Source of the DNA: Ralstonia pickettii DTP0602
GTDB taxonomy: Bacteria > Pseudomonadota > Gammaproteobacteria > Burkholderiales > Burkholderiaceae
Direction of reading: 5' to 3'
Length of the DNA: 64,000 nucleotides
Assembly (NCBI GenBank): GCA_000471925.1
Contig: CP006667.1
Span: forward strand, 1,860,001-1,924,000
This document shows, in pieces, positions 46,789 to 56,569 of this stretch. Each line of letters begins with the position of its first letter. The stretch's first letter is position 1. The position numbers were made by a program, and so were the translations under genes. Under the pieces are notes generated by a model. It had not been told where the DNA came from, ran no database searches, and saw nothing but the letters and a program-made list of their open reading frames with translations.

Positions 46789-47931
46789 ATGAATCTGGAA
46801 CTACGTCTGAAAGACCCGGCCTGGGCTTCTTCCGCAATCGAGAGCATTCGGGAATTTGCTGGGGTCATCCAGGGCGACATGGCGAAGGCAGCACGTGAGG
46901 GCGTGTTTCCTCGCCACGCGTTCAATGAACTCGGGCGGCGAGGCCTTCTCGGAATGCTTACCCCACGGGAGTACGGGGGGTTGGGTTTCGGTGTGCCTGA
47001 GTACTGCCTGGTGGAGGAGGAATTGGGCCGCTACGGCCTGGTAAGTGGGCAGACGCAGGCCCAAGGCGAACGCTGGCTGAACGACTGGGGAACACCGGAG
47101 CAGAAGTCGAAGTACCTCCCGGGACTCGCTAACGGGAGCATCCTGTTTTCTGAATCGATATCCGAACCATCCGCCGCCTCATCCTTGAAGAATCTCCAGA
47201 CCACCGCCAGGCGTGAAGGTGGCGGGTGGGTCATTAGCGGAGAGAAGTGCCACATCAATATGGGTGTCGAGAGTGACCTCACGCTCGTCTACGCGATGGC
47301 TCCGGAAGGGCTGACCGCATTTCTGGTAGACACGGATCAGCCTGGTGTTCGGCGCGAACATACCCATCCCATTGGACTTCGCTATTCGCCAACAGCGAAC
47401 ATGTACTTTGATGATGTTCGCGTTGGAGACGGCGCGATCCTTGGCGAGGTAGGCAAAGGCCTTGCAACCTTTGTGTCTACCTTCAATGTGAGCCGGCTAG
47501 GGAACGCGTCCACGCTGATTGGTATAGCGCGGCGTGCTCTTGCCGAAGCCTCGAGATATGCGGTTACCCGCCCGGTCGGGTCCGCTGTCGTCGCAGACTT
47601 TCAGGGGAACCAATGGACGATTGCGGAATGCTATGCGGAGATCCACGCCGCGGTTTTGGCTCGTGATCACGCAGCCAACCTCGCACAACAAGGTCACGAG
47701 CACGCGATGCAAACAAGTGTCGCGAAGCATCTCGCGATCAAGGCCGCCGAGCGAGTTGTGAGCGACGTCTACGCCTTGATCGGTGGATATGGTTTGTATG
47801 AGGAGCAAAACTTCGGCCAGTACATGCTCGACGTGAAACTGCTGCGCGTGGCCGGTGGATCGAGTGAAATCCTCAAGAATCACGTCGCAAAATGCATCCT
47901 GAAGGATGCTCAACTGATGGGGCTGGCATGA
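46789..47931 (+). CDS. Acyl-CoA dehydrogenase
   Basis: A 380-residue flavoprotein of the acyl-CoA dehydrogenase superfamily, full length. It has the N-terminal helical domain (LGRRGLLGMLTPREYGGLG), the middle beta domain with SEPSAASSLKNLQTTARREGGGWVISGEKCHIN, and a C-terminal helical domain with YGLYEEQNFGQYMLDVKLL and AGGSSEILKNHVAK. It would introduce a double bond in, or oxidise, an acyl-CoA. Its stop overlaps the ligase start (ATGA), so it is the first gene of a tightly coupled operon under the GntR regulator. Confidence 0.9.
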   Translation: MNLELRLKDPAWASSAIESIREFAGVIQGDMAKAAREGVFPRHAFNELGRRGLLGMLTPREYGGLGFGVPEYCLVEEELGRYGLVSGQTQAQGERWLNDWGTPEQKSKYLPGLANGSILFSESISEPSAASSLKNLQTTARREGGGWVISGEKCHINMGVESDLTLVYAMAPEGLTAFLVDTDQPGVRREHTHPIGLRYSPTANMYFDDVRVGDGAILGEVGKGLATFVSTFNVSRLGNASTLIGIARRALAEASRYAVTRPVGSAVVADFQGNQWTIAECYAEIHAAVLARDHAANLAQQGHEHAMQTSVAKHLAIKAAERVVSDVYALIGGYGLYEEQNFGQYMLDVKLLRVAGGSSEILKNHVAKCILKDAQLMGLA

Positions 47932-49415
47932 ACAATCTGACCGAGCTGATCGAGGTTGCAGCCCTCGATCGTCCCGACGCATCCTTCGGTACCTGTTCAC
48001 AAAGCGACTCGTTGCATCGATTTGTTGAGCGGGCTCGAACAGTCGCGGCTCAGTTTCGCGATGCCGGCTTCCGGCGAGGAGACCTCGTAGCTTTCGTCGG
48101 TCCTAATAGCGCGGGGTACCTTGTTACGTGGATGGCAGCCCAGTTCGTGGGGCTGCAGACGGCATTGATTAACCCGTCATATCCCGATGAATTGCTTGGC
48201 GCGATGCTCGACAATCTGGGCGCGCGTGCCATCTTCTGGCTGGGCCGCAGTCCAGGAGGGTTGGTTGACAGGACTGAAGCACAGTTGGATTTGACGGGAG
48301 CATGGCAAGGTGAAGTTTCCGTGCAAAGGCCCCTCCTTTCCCGCGTCGGCCTGGTGTCCGATAGCGATGGACGCTGCGCAGATCCCGCCGACGTAGCGGC
48401 TTATATCCATACTTCGGGAACGACCGGACTGCCGAAATTCTGCGCGCTTAGTCATGGCTATTTCATTCGGTTGGGCCGCTTTATTGCCGATTCGCATGGG
48501 CTCTCACGTTACGACAGGGTCCTCTCGCCATTGCCGATGTTCCACATCAATCCGATGGGGTATGGCGTCGTGGGTTCGCTCACGGCGCGAGCGTCGTTGC
48601 TTTCGATGGACCGCTTCCAAGCGCAAGATTTCTGGTCGCTGGTCAAGTCGCACCACATTACCGCGATGATATTGCATCAGCCGCCGGCAAATCTGTTGAT
48701 GGCCAAAACGACGCGAGCAGAAGCACAAGGTCACCAAATCAGAATAGCCTTCGGGTGCGTGCCGGATTTTCTTGAAAAATTTGATATCCCGATCGGTGTG
48801 ACGGGGTATGGATCAACGGAAGCTGGCGGCCTTTGCCATACGCGCGTCGTACGTCCGGACGACGCCGAATTTCCGCCGGAAGGTCCGTCTAGCATGGCAG
48901 GCCAGCCCCGCTCAGACGTCGAATATCGCATAGCCGACGACGGCGAAATCCGGGTGCGTGGGTTGCATCATCAGACCTTGTTCTCAGGGTATCTACGAGA
49001 TGGAGAGGTACTGGCGCAGACCGACGCCGAAGGATGGTTCAGGACAGGAGATCGTGGGCGTCAAGACTCGTGTGGAAATCTCATCTTTATTGAGCGAATG
49101 AGTGATTCAATTCGCGTTAATGGCGAGTATGTCCCGATCGGATTTGTTGAGGAGCGGTTGAAGCGGGTCTCGTCTCTCGGCGAGTTCGCACTTTGGCGGA
49201 TGGATTCCCCGGCGCGTGGACACGAGGTCGTGCTCTACACGACTGCGCATCATGTCCTCGAGTCCGAAGTGCATGCGGCGCTATTTGATTTGCCGAAATA
49301 CATGCACCCCACGCGGCTCATTCGAATTGAGAAGCTTCCGCTGGACACCGGAGTCGGTAAGGTACAGCGGAGATTGCTCAATGACCAACCGCGATTCAGT
49401 GAAGTTGAGCTTTGA
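47928..49415 (+). CDS. AMP-dependent acyl-CoA synthetase/ligase
   Basis: A 495-residue adenylate-forming enzyme. Core motifs are YIHTSGTTGLPKFC (ATP loop), GYGSTEAGG, GWFRTGDRGR and the C-terminal hinge and lysine region GVGKVQRRLL. Size and motifs fit a CoA ligase that activates an organic acid for the neighbouring acyl-CoA dehydrogenase. The start is taken at the ATG overlapping the previous stop. The substrate is unknown. Confidence 0.9.
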   Translation: MNNLTELIEVAALDRPDASFGTCSQSDSLHRFVERARTVAAQFRDAGFRRGDLVAFVGPNSAGYLVTWMAAQFVGLQTALINPSYPDELLGAMLDNLGARAIFWLGRSPGGLVDRTEAQLDLTGAWQGEVSVQRPLLSRVGLVSDSDGRCADPADVAAYIHTSGTTGLPKFCALSHGYFIRLGRFIADSHGLSRYDRVLSPLPMFHINPMGYGVVGSLTARASLLSMDRFQAQDFWSLVKSHHITAMILHQPPANLLMAKTTRAEAQGHQIRIAFGCVPDFLEKFDIPIGVTGYGSTEAGGLCHTRVVRPDDAEFPPEGPSSMAGQPRSDVEYRIADDGEIRVRGLHHQTLFSGYLRDGEVLAQTDAEGWFRTGDRGRQDSCGNLIFIERMSDSIRVNGEYVPIGFVEERLKRVSSLGEFALWRMDSPARGHEVVLYTTAHHVLESEVHAALFDLPKYMHPTRLIRIEKLPLDTGVGKVQRRLLNDQPRFSEVEL

Positions 49416-49471
49416 AAAGCCAAACGTCAATCGAGCAATCTCTTGAGATGTGAAACCAAAGGAAGCTGCCA

Positions 49472-50479
49472 ATGTTACGCGTGGTATTGACAGGAGAGTA
49501 TGGGAAAGTTTTTCTTGACCCGGTGAAACATGCCGTAGGCCAGGAGAATGCTGTAGACCTCTGGCTGCCATCCGAGGGTGCTGAGCGGATGGTGGAGATC
49601 GCAAGGGAAGCTGAAGTGATTGTCGCGTCGGCCGAGTGGGTACTCCACGAGAAACGAACGCTGGTGAAACGAACGCTCCAGAATGCCAAGAAACTCAAGC
49701 TGATACTGGTGCCATTTTCCGGAATGGATTGGCTCGATCGGGCATGGTTGCCTGCGGGCTCAGTGGTCTGCAACACGAATGTTGGCATCGACCCAATTGC
49801 GGAGTACGTGATGCTCGCGATGCTGCAGTCTGCCATACCCCTGCAGGAGATGGACAGCGAGTTGCGCGCAGCTCGCTGGGGGTGGGGAGGTGCCTCGGTG
49901 CTTGGCCGCAAACATCATGAACTTCAGGGGCGCACCATCGGACTGGTGGGGTACGGTCGTATTGGTCACCGCGTAGCGGAGTTAAGCAAGGCTTTCAGAA
50001 TGCGAGTCATTGCTGTCAGCCGCAACCCGGGGATCGATCACAGTCTCGAGTGGTACAAGGGGACCGATAGTCTCGACGATCTGCTGGCGCAAAGTGACTA
50101 TGTTCTTTTGTCCGTACCCGGAGGGTCAGAGACACAAGGATTGATCGGTGCGGCACAACTGGCGTGCATGAAAGCAGACGCAGTCCTGATCAATATCGCG
50201 CGAGGATCTGTCGTTGACGAGGATGCGCTGTACGAGGCATTGCGTGAGAAGCGAATCCGCGGCGCTGTGATCGACACCTGGTACCGCTATCCGGAGGCGG
50301 GCGAGAAGATTTGCCCACCGGCGACGCGGCCATTCGCTGACCTCGACAACGTCGTCATGACTCCACATGCGGCGGGCTGGACGGAGGAACTCGAAGCTCG
50401 TCGAATCAGCGCTATTGTTGCCAACGTAAAGCGATTTATGTCTGGCGATGCACTCTTCGACATTTACCTGCACGCATGA
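49472..50479 (+). CDS. D-2-hydroxyacid dehydrogenase, NAD-dependent
   Basis: A 335-residue protein of the D-isomer-specific 2-hydroxyacid dehydrogenase family: catalytic domain at both ends and a Rossmann domain with GLVGYGRIGHRVAELSKAF. Catalytic residues are the Arg in INIARGSVVDEDAL and the His in MTPHAAGWTEE. It would interconvert a 2-oxo acid and a D-2-hydroxy acid in the cytoplasm. The 56-base gap from the ligase suggests co-transcription. Confidence 0.88.
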   Translation: MLRVVLTGEYGKVFLDPVKHAVGQENAVDLWLPSEGAERMVEIAREAEVIVASAEWVLHEKRTLVKRTLQNAKKLKLILVPFSGMDWLDRAWLPAGSVVCNTNVGIDPIAEYVMLAMLQSAIPLQEMDSELRAARWGWGGASVLGRKHHELQGRTIGLVGYGRIGHRVAELSKAFRMRVIAVSRNPGIDHSLEWYKGTDSLDDLLAQSDYVLLSVPGGSETQGLIGAAQLACMKADAVLINIARGSVVDEDALYEALREKRIRGAVIDTWYRYPEAGEKICPPATRPFADLDNVVMTPHAAGWTEELEARRISAIVANVKRFMSGDALFDIYLHA

Positions 50480-50510
50480 GCAGGCCAATCTTACGGTACG
50501 AGATTTGAGT

Positions 50511-51386
50511 ATGTCCATCGTGGAACAGGAAAGTCTGCCGCCGCCCGAGTCCTATACGACGCCCACTTTCGTCGTGCCGAGTGGGGCATGGGATTGCCAT
50601 TCACACGTGACGCCGCGCGGGAACTGGGCGCTCGTCTCTGACGCTAGCTATCTCCCTGCACCGGCTCCACCGGAGAAGCATAGAAAGATGAGGGCAGCGC
50701 TAGGCCTTCAACGAGGCGCTGTTATCCAGGCGAGCGTCTTTGGCACGGATAACACTGGCGTGATCGAGGCACTTACCGATGAACCCGGCAACCTACGCGG
50801 TGTGGTAGTTGCGGGTCAGTCGATTGATGACGCGGAAATCGAACGCTTGCATGGTATCGGCGTGCGCGGGATGCGCTTTATCACCAATGGTCTCGGTGGC
50901 ACCGTAGGAACGCAAGCGATGGTCGCGCTTGCGCCTCGCATTGCCGAGTTCGGTTGGCATGCGGAAGTACTTCCTGGTCCAACACAATGGCCCGAATTGC
51001 TGCCTGTGTTGGAAGCGTTGCCGTGCAAAATCGTCATTGATCATATGGGTGGTTTGCCCCCAGAGTTCGGAGCAAATCATCCGACAACCCTGGCTATCCG
51101 AAAATTACTCGTTGAGCGAGGAGCATGGGTGAAGTTGATCGGCTATCGCTTGTCGGACGACCTTATGGATAGTCGTGTCATTGAACGCGCCCACGTCTTC
51201 TATGGTGATGCGCCGGGGCAGATGATCTGGGGAACGGACTGGCCACATGTAGGTATAAAGACGCCGGTGGATGCTGGCCTGCTCCTCAATGCTTTCGCAC
51301 GCTGGTTCGACAACGATGCGGAAGTGATGCATCGCGTGCTGGCAATGAATCCGGCGTGCTTGTTCGATCAGTATGATTCAAACTGA
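50511..51386 (+). CDS. Amidohydrolase-2 family hydrolase (LigI/lactonase-like)
   Basis: A 291-residue TIM-barrel metal-dependent hydrolase. The start MSIVEQESLPPP is preferred because the longer frame overlaps the preceding gene. Motifs are WDCHSHVTP (HxH metal site), KIVIDHMGGLPP and WGTDWPHVG near the end. The family includes 2-pyrone-4,6-dicarboxylate lactonase and sugar-lactone isomerases, so the substrate may be a lactone or cyclic dicarboxylate. It is encoded next to an RraA-type aldolase, a pairing also seen in protocatechuate 4,5-cleavage pathways. Confidence 0.87.
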   Translation: MSIVEQESLPPPESYTTPTFVVPSGAWDCHSHVTPRGNWALVSDASYLPAPAPPEKHRKMRAALGLQRGAVIQASVFGTDNTGVIEALTDEPGNLRGVVVAGQSIDDAEIERLHGIGVRGMRFITNGLGGTVGTQAMVALAPRIAEFGWHAEVLPGPTQWPELLPVLEALPCKIVIDHMGGLPPEFGANHPTTLAIRKLLVERGAWVKLIGYRLSDDLMDSRVIERAHVFYGDAPGQMIWGTDWPHVGIKTPVDAGLLLNAFARWFDNDAEVMHRVLAMNPACLFDQYDSN

Positions 51387-51396
51387 GGCCTGGGCG

Positions 51397-52062
51397 ATGA
51401 CTGCTGCTGGCTTTGCTATCCACCCTACGCCGACCCCGGCCCCTGCTGACCTGCTGGACGCTCTCCGGCGAGTGCCCACGCCGCACATCAGCGACAACCT
51501 GCAGCGCTTGACTGGAATCGTTGGTCTGCGCCCATTCCATCGGGGTGCTAAGCTGGTTGGGACAGCTTTGACGGTCAAGACCCGCCCCGGCGACAACCTT
51601 CTGATCTACAAGGCCCTCATGAGCGCCTCTCCAGGACACGTGCTCGTGGTCGATGGAGGAGGCGAGACGAGCAATGCCCTCGTAGGGGAACTCATCTTGC
51701 TCTACGCCCAGCAGCGCGGCTGCACCGGGATCGTGCTCGATGGCGCTGTTCGCGATGTGGCGGCGTTTCGTGATGCCGATTTCCCCTGCTACGCGCGGGA
51801 GGCGATTCATCGGGGGCCCTACAAGACTGGCCCTGGCGCAATTAACGTTCCTGTCTGTGTGGGCGGGCAAGTCGTGGCGCCAGGCGACATCGTGGTTGGC
51901 GATGAGGACGGCCTCGTCACCTTCGCTCCATCCGAAGTCCCGCGCCTTCTTCAGGCGATCGACCGAACCACTCAGATCGAAGAGGCCATCAGGGCCGAAA
52001 TCGCCAACGGAATGGTGGAGCAATCATGGGTCGCCAAGGCGCTTGGTCCACACGGGCTTTGA
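51397..52062 (+). CDS. RraA-family aldolase/decarboxylase-like protein
   Basis: A 221-residue protein, taken from MTAAGFAIHP because an earlier start at 51373 overlaps the previous gene. The RraA fold is shown by PTPHISDNLQRL, GTALTVKTRPGDNLLIYKAL, VVDGGGETSNALVGELI, GIVLDGAVRDVAAF and VAPGDIVVGDEDGLV. Enzymatic members are 4-hydroxy-4-methyl-2-oxoglutarate / 4-carboxy-4-hydroxy-2-oxoadipate aldolases, which release pyruvate or oxaloacetate; others bind RNase E. In this operon an aldolase or decarboxylase role is more likely. Confidence 0.88.
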   Translation: MTAAGFAIHPTPTPAPADLLDALRRVPTPHISDNLQRLTGIVGLRPFHRGAKLVGTALTVKTRPGDNLLIYKALMSASPGHVLVVDGGGETSNALVGELILLYAQQRGCTGIVLDGAVRDVAAFRDADFPCYAREAIHRGPYKTGPGAINVPVCVGGQVVAPGDIVVGDEDGLVTFAPSEVPRLLQAIDRTTQIEEAIRAEIANGMVEQSWVAKALGPHGL

Positions 52063-52109
52063 TCCAACGCATCACTCAACTCACGCCGGCTTCGTTTCCG
52101 GGGGATTTT

Positions 52110-53315
52110 ATGAAAACCTTGCTGGCCCACCGCCTTGACGGCGTCAAGCCTTCGCCAAGCATGGCGGCCAAGACGCGTGTCGATGCGTTGCGCGCTGCAG
52201 GTCGGAGCATCGTCGACTTTACCATCGGCGAGCCCGACTTCTTGACACCGAAGCACATCATGGACAGCGGCATTGCCGCCTTGCTATCGGGACAGACGCG
52301 TTACACGTCGCCCAGCGGAACGCTCGCTCTGCGGCAGGCAATCGTCAAAAAATTCCGTCGAGAGAACACGCTGGAATTCAAGCCCGAGAACATCGTTGTC
52401 GGGAATGGTGCAAAACACATCATCTACAACGCCTTCGCAGCTACCTTGAATGAGGGAGACGAAGTCGTGGTGCCTGCACCGTACTGGGTTTCGTATCCAG
52501 ACATGGTAGCGCTCCATGGGGGCAAGGCCGTCGTCGTATCCAGTGATGCAAGCCACGGATTCAAGCTGACGCCGGAGGCTCTGGAATCAGCTCTATCTCC
52601 TCGAACGAAGTGGCTAGTGCTGAACACACCCAACAACCCGACCGGAGCGGTATACACAGCCAGCGAACTGGTCGCGTTAGGTGCCGTACTGCAGCGGCAT
52701 TCTCATGTCTGGCTGATGACCGATGAGATCTATGAGCATTTCATCTATGGCGATGTAAAGCATGCTTCTTTGCTCCAGATGGTTCCGGAACTGGCAGAGC
52801 GGACGCTGATCATCAATGGCGTTTCCAAAGCCTATGCCATGACGGGCTGGCGTATCGGCTACGGTGCAGGCCCAACGCCGCTGGTGCAAGCAATTGCGAT
52901 GTTGCTGTCACAGAGCACATCGTGTCCGAATGCCATGGCCCAGGCGGCGGCCGTGGAGGCACTCAATGGGCCGCAGCAATGCGTTGCAGATGCGGTGGCA
53001 ATCTACGGCCAGCGCAGGGATCTCATTGTGGAGCTCCTGAGAAAGGTCCCTGGTGTCGACTGCGTGTCGCCAGACGGTGCATTCTACGTCTTCCCCAGTG
53101 TGGCTGGACTTATGGGGCGGGTGACGCCTGGGGGAGGGGTTCTTTCCTCCGACGTCGACGTTATGCGCTACTTTTTGGAGCACGCAAGCCTGGCAGTGAT
53201 CGATGGAACTTCCTACGGGATGCCCGAACATCTTCGCATCTCCTTTGCCACTTCCGTCGAATTGATTGAGCAAGGTTGCAACTTCCTTCGGGATGCTGTG
53301 AACGACCTCTCCTGA
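52110..53315 (+). CDS. Class I pyridoxal-phosphate aminotransferase (AspC-like)
   Basis: A 401-residue fold-type I aminotransferase. The start MKTLLAHRLDGVKPSPSM is chosen by family length; the ATG follows GGGGGA. Motifs: VVGNGAKHIIYNAFAA, LNTPNNPTGAVY, MTDEIYEHFIYG and the Schiff-base lysine in INGVSKAYAMTGWRIGY. It would convert an imported amino acid into a 2-oxo acid, or the reverse, and sits directly before an amino-acid ABC importer. Confidence 0.92.
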   Translation: MKTLLAHRLDGVKPSPSMAAKTRVDALRAAGRSIVDFTIGEPDFLTPKHIMDSGIAALLSGQTRYTSPSGTLALRQAIVKKFRRENTLEFKPENIVVGNGAKHIIYNAFAATLNEGDEVVVPAPYWVSYPDMVALHGGKAVVVSSDASHGFKLTPEALESALSPRTKWLVLNTPNNPTGAVYTASELVALGAVLQRHSHVWLMTDEIYEHFIYGDVKHASLLQMVPELAERTLIINGVSKAYAMTGWRIGYGAGPTPLVQAIAMLLSQSTSCPNAMAQAAAVEALNGPQQCVADAVAIYGQRRDLIVELLRKVPGVDCVSPDGAFYVFPSVAGLMGRVTPGGGVLSSDVDVMRYFLEHASLAVIDGTSYGMPEHLRISFATSVELIEQGCNFLRDAVNDLS

Positions 53316-53351
53316 GCATCACCCATCGCGAAACCGTCTGGAGAAGACGCC

Positions 53352-54170
53352 ATGAAGACTTCTGTTCTGACTCTCGTTGCCAGTGCCGCCCTGATGCTGC
53401 TGGGCAATCCCGCACGCGCGGACCAACTCGCTGACATCAAATCGAAGGGCGTGTTCGTCTGTGGGACGCTCGGTACCGCCGAGCCCTTCAGCTTCCCCAA
53501 TACGCAAACCCGCGAGGTTGAGGGCTACGACGTGGACTTCTGCAGGGCGTTGGCAAAGTCCCTCGGTGCGAAGCTTGAGCTGAAGCTCATTTCCGTGGCA
53601 GCACGGATCCCCGAACTTCAACAAGGTCGTGTTGACGTGGTCATTGCCAGCCTGGGGTGGACCGCCGAACGCGCTGAGCAGATTGCCTTCAGCGACCAGT
53701 ATTTTGTGAGCGAGCAGAAGATGGCGGCACGCAAGGACAGCGGATACAAATCCCTCCAGGATGTGTCAGGAAAACGCGTCAGCGCTCTCAAAGGCTCCAG
53801 TTCCGAGATGCTTGTGCGCAAGGCAGTTCCCGGGGCAACGACCATCACCTTCCAGGATCCACCGAGCGCCTTTCTCGCGATGCTGCAAGGGAAAGTAGAT
53901 GCCTTTGCCATTGGGGAACTCTACCTCGAGAAGTATCGCCTGCAATCTGAAAGTACCGTCCCCATCGTGAAGCTCGAGCCATCACTGGCGTCTGAACCGT
54001 GGGGAATCGGCATGCGCAAAAGCGAGCCGGGCTTGATCAAGCACGTGAACGCCGTGCTGCAGGCAATGGAGAAATCGGGAGAGGCGCAGCAGATCTTCGA
54101 CAAGTGGCTGGGTAGCCAGACCATCTACAAGATGAAGCGCAGCTTCAAGATTGAGCCGATCAAAGGCTGA
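53352..54170 (+). CDS. Periplasmic amino-acid-binding protein, family 3
   Basis: A 272-residue solute-binding protein with a Sec signal peptide (MKTSVLTLVASAALMLLGNPARA, cleavage after residue 23). The mature lobe begins DQLADIKSKGVFVCGTLGTAEPF, with GYDVDFCRALAKSLGAKLELK, typical of polar amino-acid-binding proteins. It delivers the ligand to the two permeases encoded next. A 36-base gap separates it from the aminotransferase gene. Confidence 0.93.
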   Translation: MKTSVLTLVASAALMLLGNPARADQLADIKSKGVFVCGTLGTAEPFSFPNTQTREVEGYDVDFCRALAKSLGAKLELKLISVAARIPELQQGRVDVVIASLGWTAERAEQIAFSDQYFVSEQKMAARKDSGYKSLQDVSGKRVSALKGSSSEMLVRKAVPGATTITFQDPPSAFLAMLQGKVDAFAIGELYLEKYRLQSESTVPIVKLEPSLASEPWGIGMRKSEPGLIKHVNAVLQAMEKSGEAQQIFDKWLGSQTIYKMKRSFKIEPIKG

Positions 54171-54197
54171 TCCACATACTGCAACAGGAAACTGACC

Positions 54198-54896
54198 GTG
54201 GATCACAAGCTCGATTTTTCAGTGTTGCTGCGAGGTGACTATCCGAAATGGATCCTTGACGGCGTCGTCACCATGTTTGAACTCACGCTGGCGGCGTGGT
54301 TGCTCGCGATGGCCTTGGGGACCATGCTTGCCGTGGCACGCATGAGCAACATCCGAATAGCAAAGATTGCGGTAGCGATCTATGTTGAGTATCACCAGAA
54401 CGTGCCCATGCTGGTCCAGGTTTTCCTTTGGTACTTCGGCATCCCCGCGCTCTTGCCGCTGCCGTGGCAGCAGTGGATCAATGCACATAACAGCGCATTC
54501 GTGTTGGCTTTCATTGCAGGGGGGCTGTGCATGGCAGCCTATGTCTCCGAAGGGTTGCGCGGGGGGATCCGATCCATTCCAAAGTCTCAGTTGGAGGCCG
54601 CTCGCGCCATTGGCCTTTCCTATCTTCAGGCGGCGCGTCTCATCGTTATCCCTCAGGCACTGCGGATTGCACTGCCTACCCTGGTGAGTTACACGGTACT
54701 GCTGTTCAAAAACACCAGCGTGGCCATGGCAATTGGGGTTGCGGAGCTGACTTATGCAACCCGTGAAATTGAGAGCCAGTCGTTCAGGACCGTGGAAATT
54801 TACCTGCTATCAACTGTGATCTATCTTGGATTTTCCTTGGTGATCCTGAAAGCAGGAACGTATCTTGAAGTTCGCTATCGGATTCGAGCGAGGTAG
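54198..54896 (+). CDS. Amino-acid ABC transporter permease 1
   Basis: A 232-residue inner-membrane subunit of the His/Glu/Gln/Arg/opine family, starting with GTG. Five helices; the EAA loop is SQLEAARAIGLSYLQAARLIVIPQALRIALP. It pairs with the following permease to form the channel. The gap to the next gene is five bases. Confidence 0.93.
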   Translation: MDHKLDFSVLLRGDYPKWILDGVVTMFELTLAAWLLAMALGTMLAVARMSNIRIAKIAVAIYVEYHQNVPMLVQVFLWYFGIPALLPLPWQQWINAHNSAFVLAFIAGGLCMAAYVSEGLRGGIRSIPKSQLEAARAIGLSYLQAARLIVIPQALRIALPTLVSYTVLLFKNTSVAMAIGVAELTYATREIESQSFRTVEIYLLSTVIYLGFSLVILKAGTYLEVRYRIRAR

Positions 54897-54901
54897 GATC
54901 T

Positions 54902-55657
54902 GTGGATAACATTCTTCTCATCTTGCGCGACTATGGGACTTTGCTTCTCGTAGGTCAGTACCCCAATGGGCCACTCGGGGGATTGGCGGTCACATTGCTT
55001 CTTTCCTTGCTTGGATTGACGCTTGCCTTTCCGATTGGCGTAGTGATCGCACTCGCACGCCTCAGTCCCTTTCGCTGGCTGCGCTGGCCTGCGATTGCGC
55101 TGGTCTATGTCGCGCGCGGCGTACCGCTGCTGATGTTCATTTTCTGGGTGTACTTCTTCGTCCCCTTGCTCATTGGTCGCACGGTCACTGGCTTCACGAC
55201 CATGGTGGTGACACTTGTGATCTACCAAGCGGCCTACCTGTCCGAGATTGTGCGATCCGGTATTGAGGGCTTGCCCAGGGGGCAAACCGAAGCAGCGCGT
55301 GCCGTGGGGCTGAGCTACATCCAGACCATGAGCAAGGTAATCCTCCCCCAGGCTCTGTACAACATGATTCCAGCCTTGGTCAGCCAGTTCGTTTCAACTG
55401 TCAAGGAAACCTCGCTTGGGTATGTGATCAGCGTGAACGAAGTCACCTTTGCGGCGACGCAGATCAACAGTTCGCTCATGACGCAGCCATTCCAGGTGTA
55501 CTTCATCCTTGCTGGCATTTACTTCTGTCTCTGCTTCTCACTGACGCAACTGGCGCGCTTCCTTGAGCGCCGAATCACAACTCGACGCGAAGGAAGCCGC
55601 CAGTCCGTGGTGGCTGTTGTATCACCCTCTACCACCACTACGGAGACAGCCGCGTGA
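54902..55657 (+). CDS. Amino-acid ABC transporter permease 2
   Basis: A 251-residue permease, start GTG, with EAA loop [31 protein letters not shown]. The N-terminal extension [27 protein letters not shown] precedes the first helix. Its stop overlaps the start of the ATPase gene (GTGA), so translation is coupled. Confidence 0.93.
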   Translation: MDNILLILRDYGTLLLVGQYPNGPLGGLAVTLLLSLLGLTLAFPIGVVIALARLSPFRWLRWPAIALVYVARGVPLLMFIFWVYFFVPLLIGRTVTGFTTMVVTLVIYQAAYLSEIVRSGIEGLPRGQTEAARAVGLSYIQTMSKVILPQALYNMIPALVSQFVSTVKETSLGYVISVNEVTFAATQINSSLMTQPFQVYFILAGIYFCLCFSLTQLARFLERRITTRREGSRQSVVAVVSPSTTTTETAA

Positions 55658-56409
55658 ACATGAATTTCAGCAAAAAGCCTCTCATTACCTTCAAGGACGT
55701 CAGCAAGTGGTACGGGGAGTATCGCGCGCTAAGCAGCATCAGCGCTGATGTCCACCAAGGTGAAGTCGTTGTCGTGTGTGGGCCATCAGGTTCAGGGAAA
55801 TCCACGCTGATTCGAACCGCGAACCGTCTGGAGGAGATCCAAAGTGGAACAATTCATTTCGACGGCAAAGACGTCCATGCGTCAACGGTCGATATCAACA
55901 AGTTTCGCAGCCAGGTTGGTTTCGTATTCCAGAGCTTTAACTTGTTTCCGCATCTTTCCGTTGCCCAGAACATCATGCTCGGGCCGGTCAATGTACGTAA
56001 GCAACGACGCGCAGAGGCGAGAACCCGTGCTCTCGAATTGCTCGATCGTGTCGGCCTAGTATCGAAGGTCGACGCATTTCCTGGACAACTTTCGGGAGGC
56101 CAGCAGCAGCGTGTAGCAATTGCGCGGGCATTGGCGATGGATCCCCCCGTCATGCTGTTTGACGAACCGACCAGTGCCTTGGATCCTGAGATGGTTGGGG
56201 AGGTGTTGCAGGTGATGAAGTCACTGGCGCGCGATGGCATGACGATGATGTGTGTCACACACGAAATGAATTTTGCCCGGGAGGTTGCGGACCGGGTGTG
56301 GTTCATGGATCAGGGGAGTTTGGTCGAGGTCGGAGTACCGGACGAGTTTTTCTCGAAACCTACTAGCGAGCGAGCGCGCAAGTTCCTTTCTGACCTGCGT
56401 ACTCACTAG
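55654..56409 (+). CDS. Amino-acid ABC transporter ATP-binding protein (GlnQ/HisP type)
   Basis: A 251-residue ATPase with Walker [11 protein letters not shown]-loop [16 protein letters not shown], signature [16 protein letters not shown], Walker [16 protein letters not shown] and H-loop VTHEM. It starts at a GTG overlapping the permease stop; an ATG two codons on is also possible. It completes the importer and is the last gene of the GntR-linked operon. Confidence 0.95.
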   Translation: MNMNFSKKPLITFKDVSKWYGEYRALSSISADVHQGEVVVVCGPSGSGKSTLIRTANRLEEIQSGTIHFDGKDVHASTVDINKFRSQVGFVFQSFNLFPHLSVAQNIMLGPVNVRKQRRAEARTRALELLDRVGLVSKVDAFPGQLSGGQQQRVAIARALAMDPPVMLFDEPTSALDPEMVGEVLQVMKSLARDGMTMMCVTHEMNFAREVADRVWFMDQGSLVEVGVPDEFFSKPTSERARKFLSDLRTH

Positions 56410-56435
56410 GGTCTGTTTACATTTGTAGGAATCTT

Positions 56436-56549
56436 GTGATTACCCACATCACGCCGCTGTCGCTGCGCCGTCATGCGCCGACGCTGGGCGAACACACCGC
56501 CGAGGTCTTGCAGGAACTGGGCATCGCGCAGGGCGCCAGCCAACGATAA
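56436..56549 (+). pseudogene. CaiB/BaiF CoA-transferase, C-terminal fragment
   Basis: The reading VITHITPLSLRRHAPTLGEH, then TAEVLQELGIAQGASQR and a stop, is the typical last 35 residues of family III CoA-transferases. Nothing upstream belongs to that gene, so it is a truncated remnant joined to the end of the importer operon. Confidence 0.65.
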
Positions 56550-56569
56550 CGAATCATGAAGACACAGTC

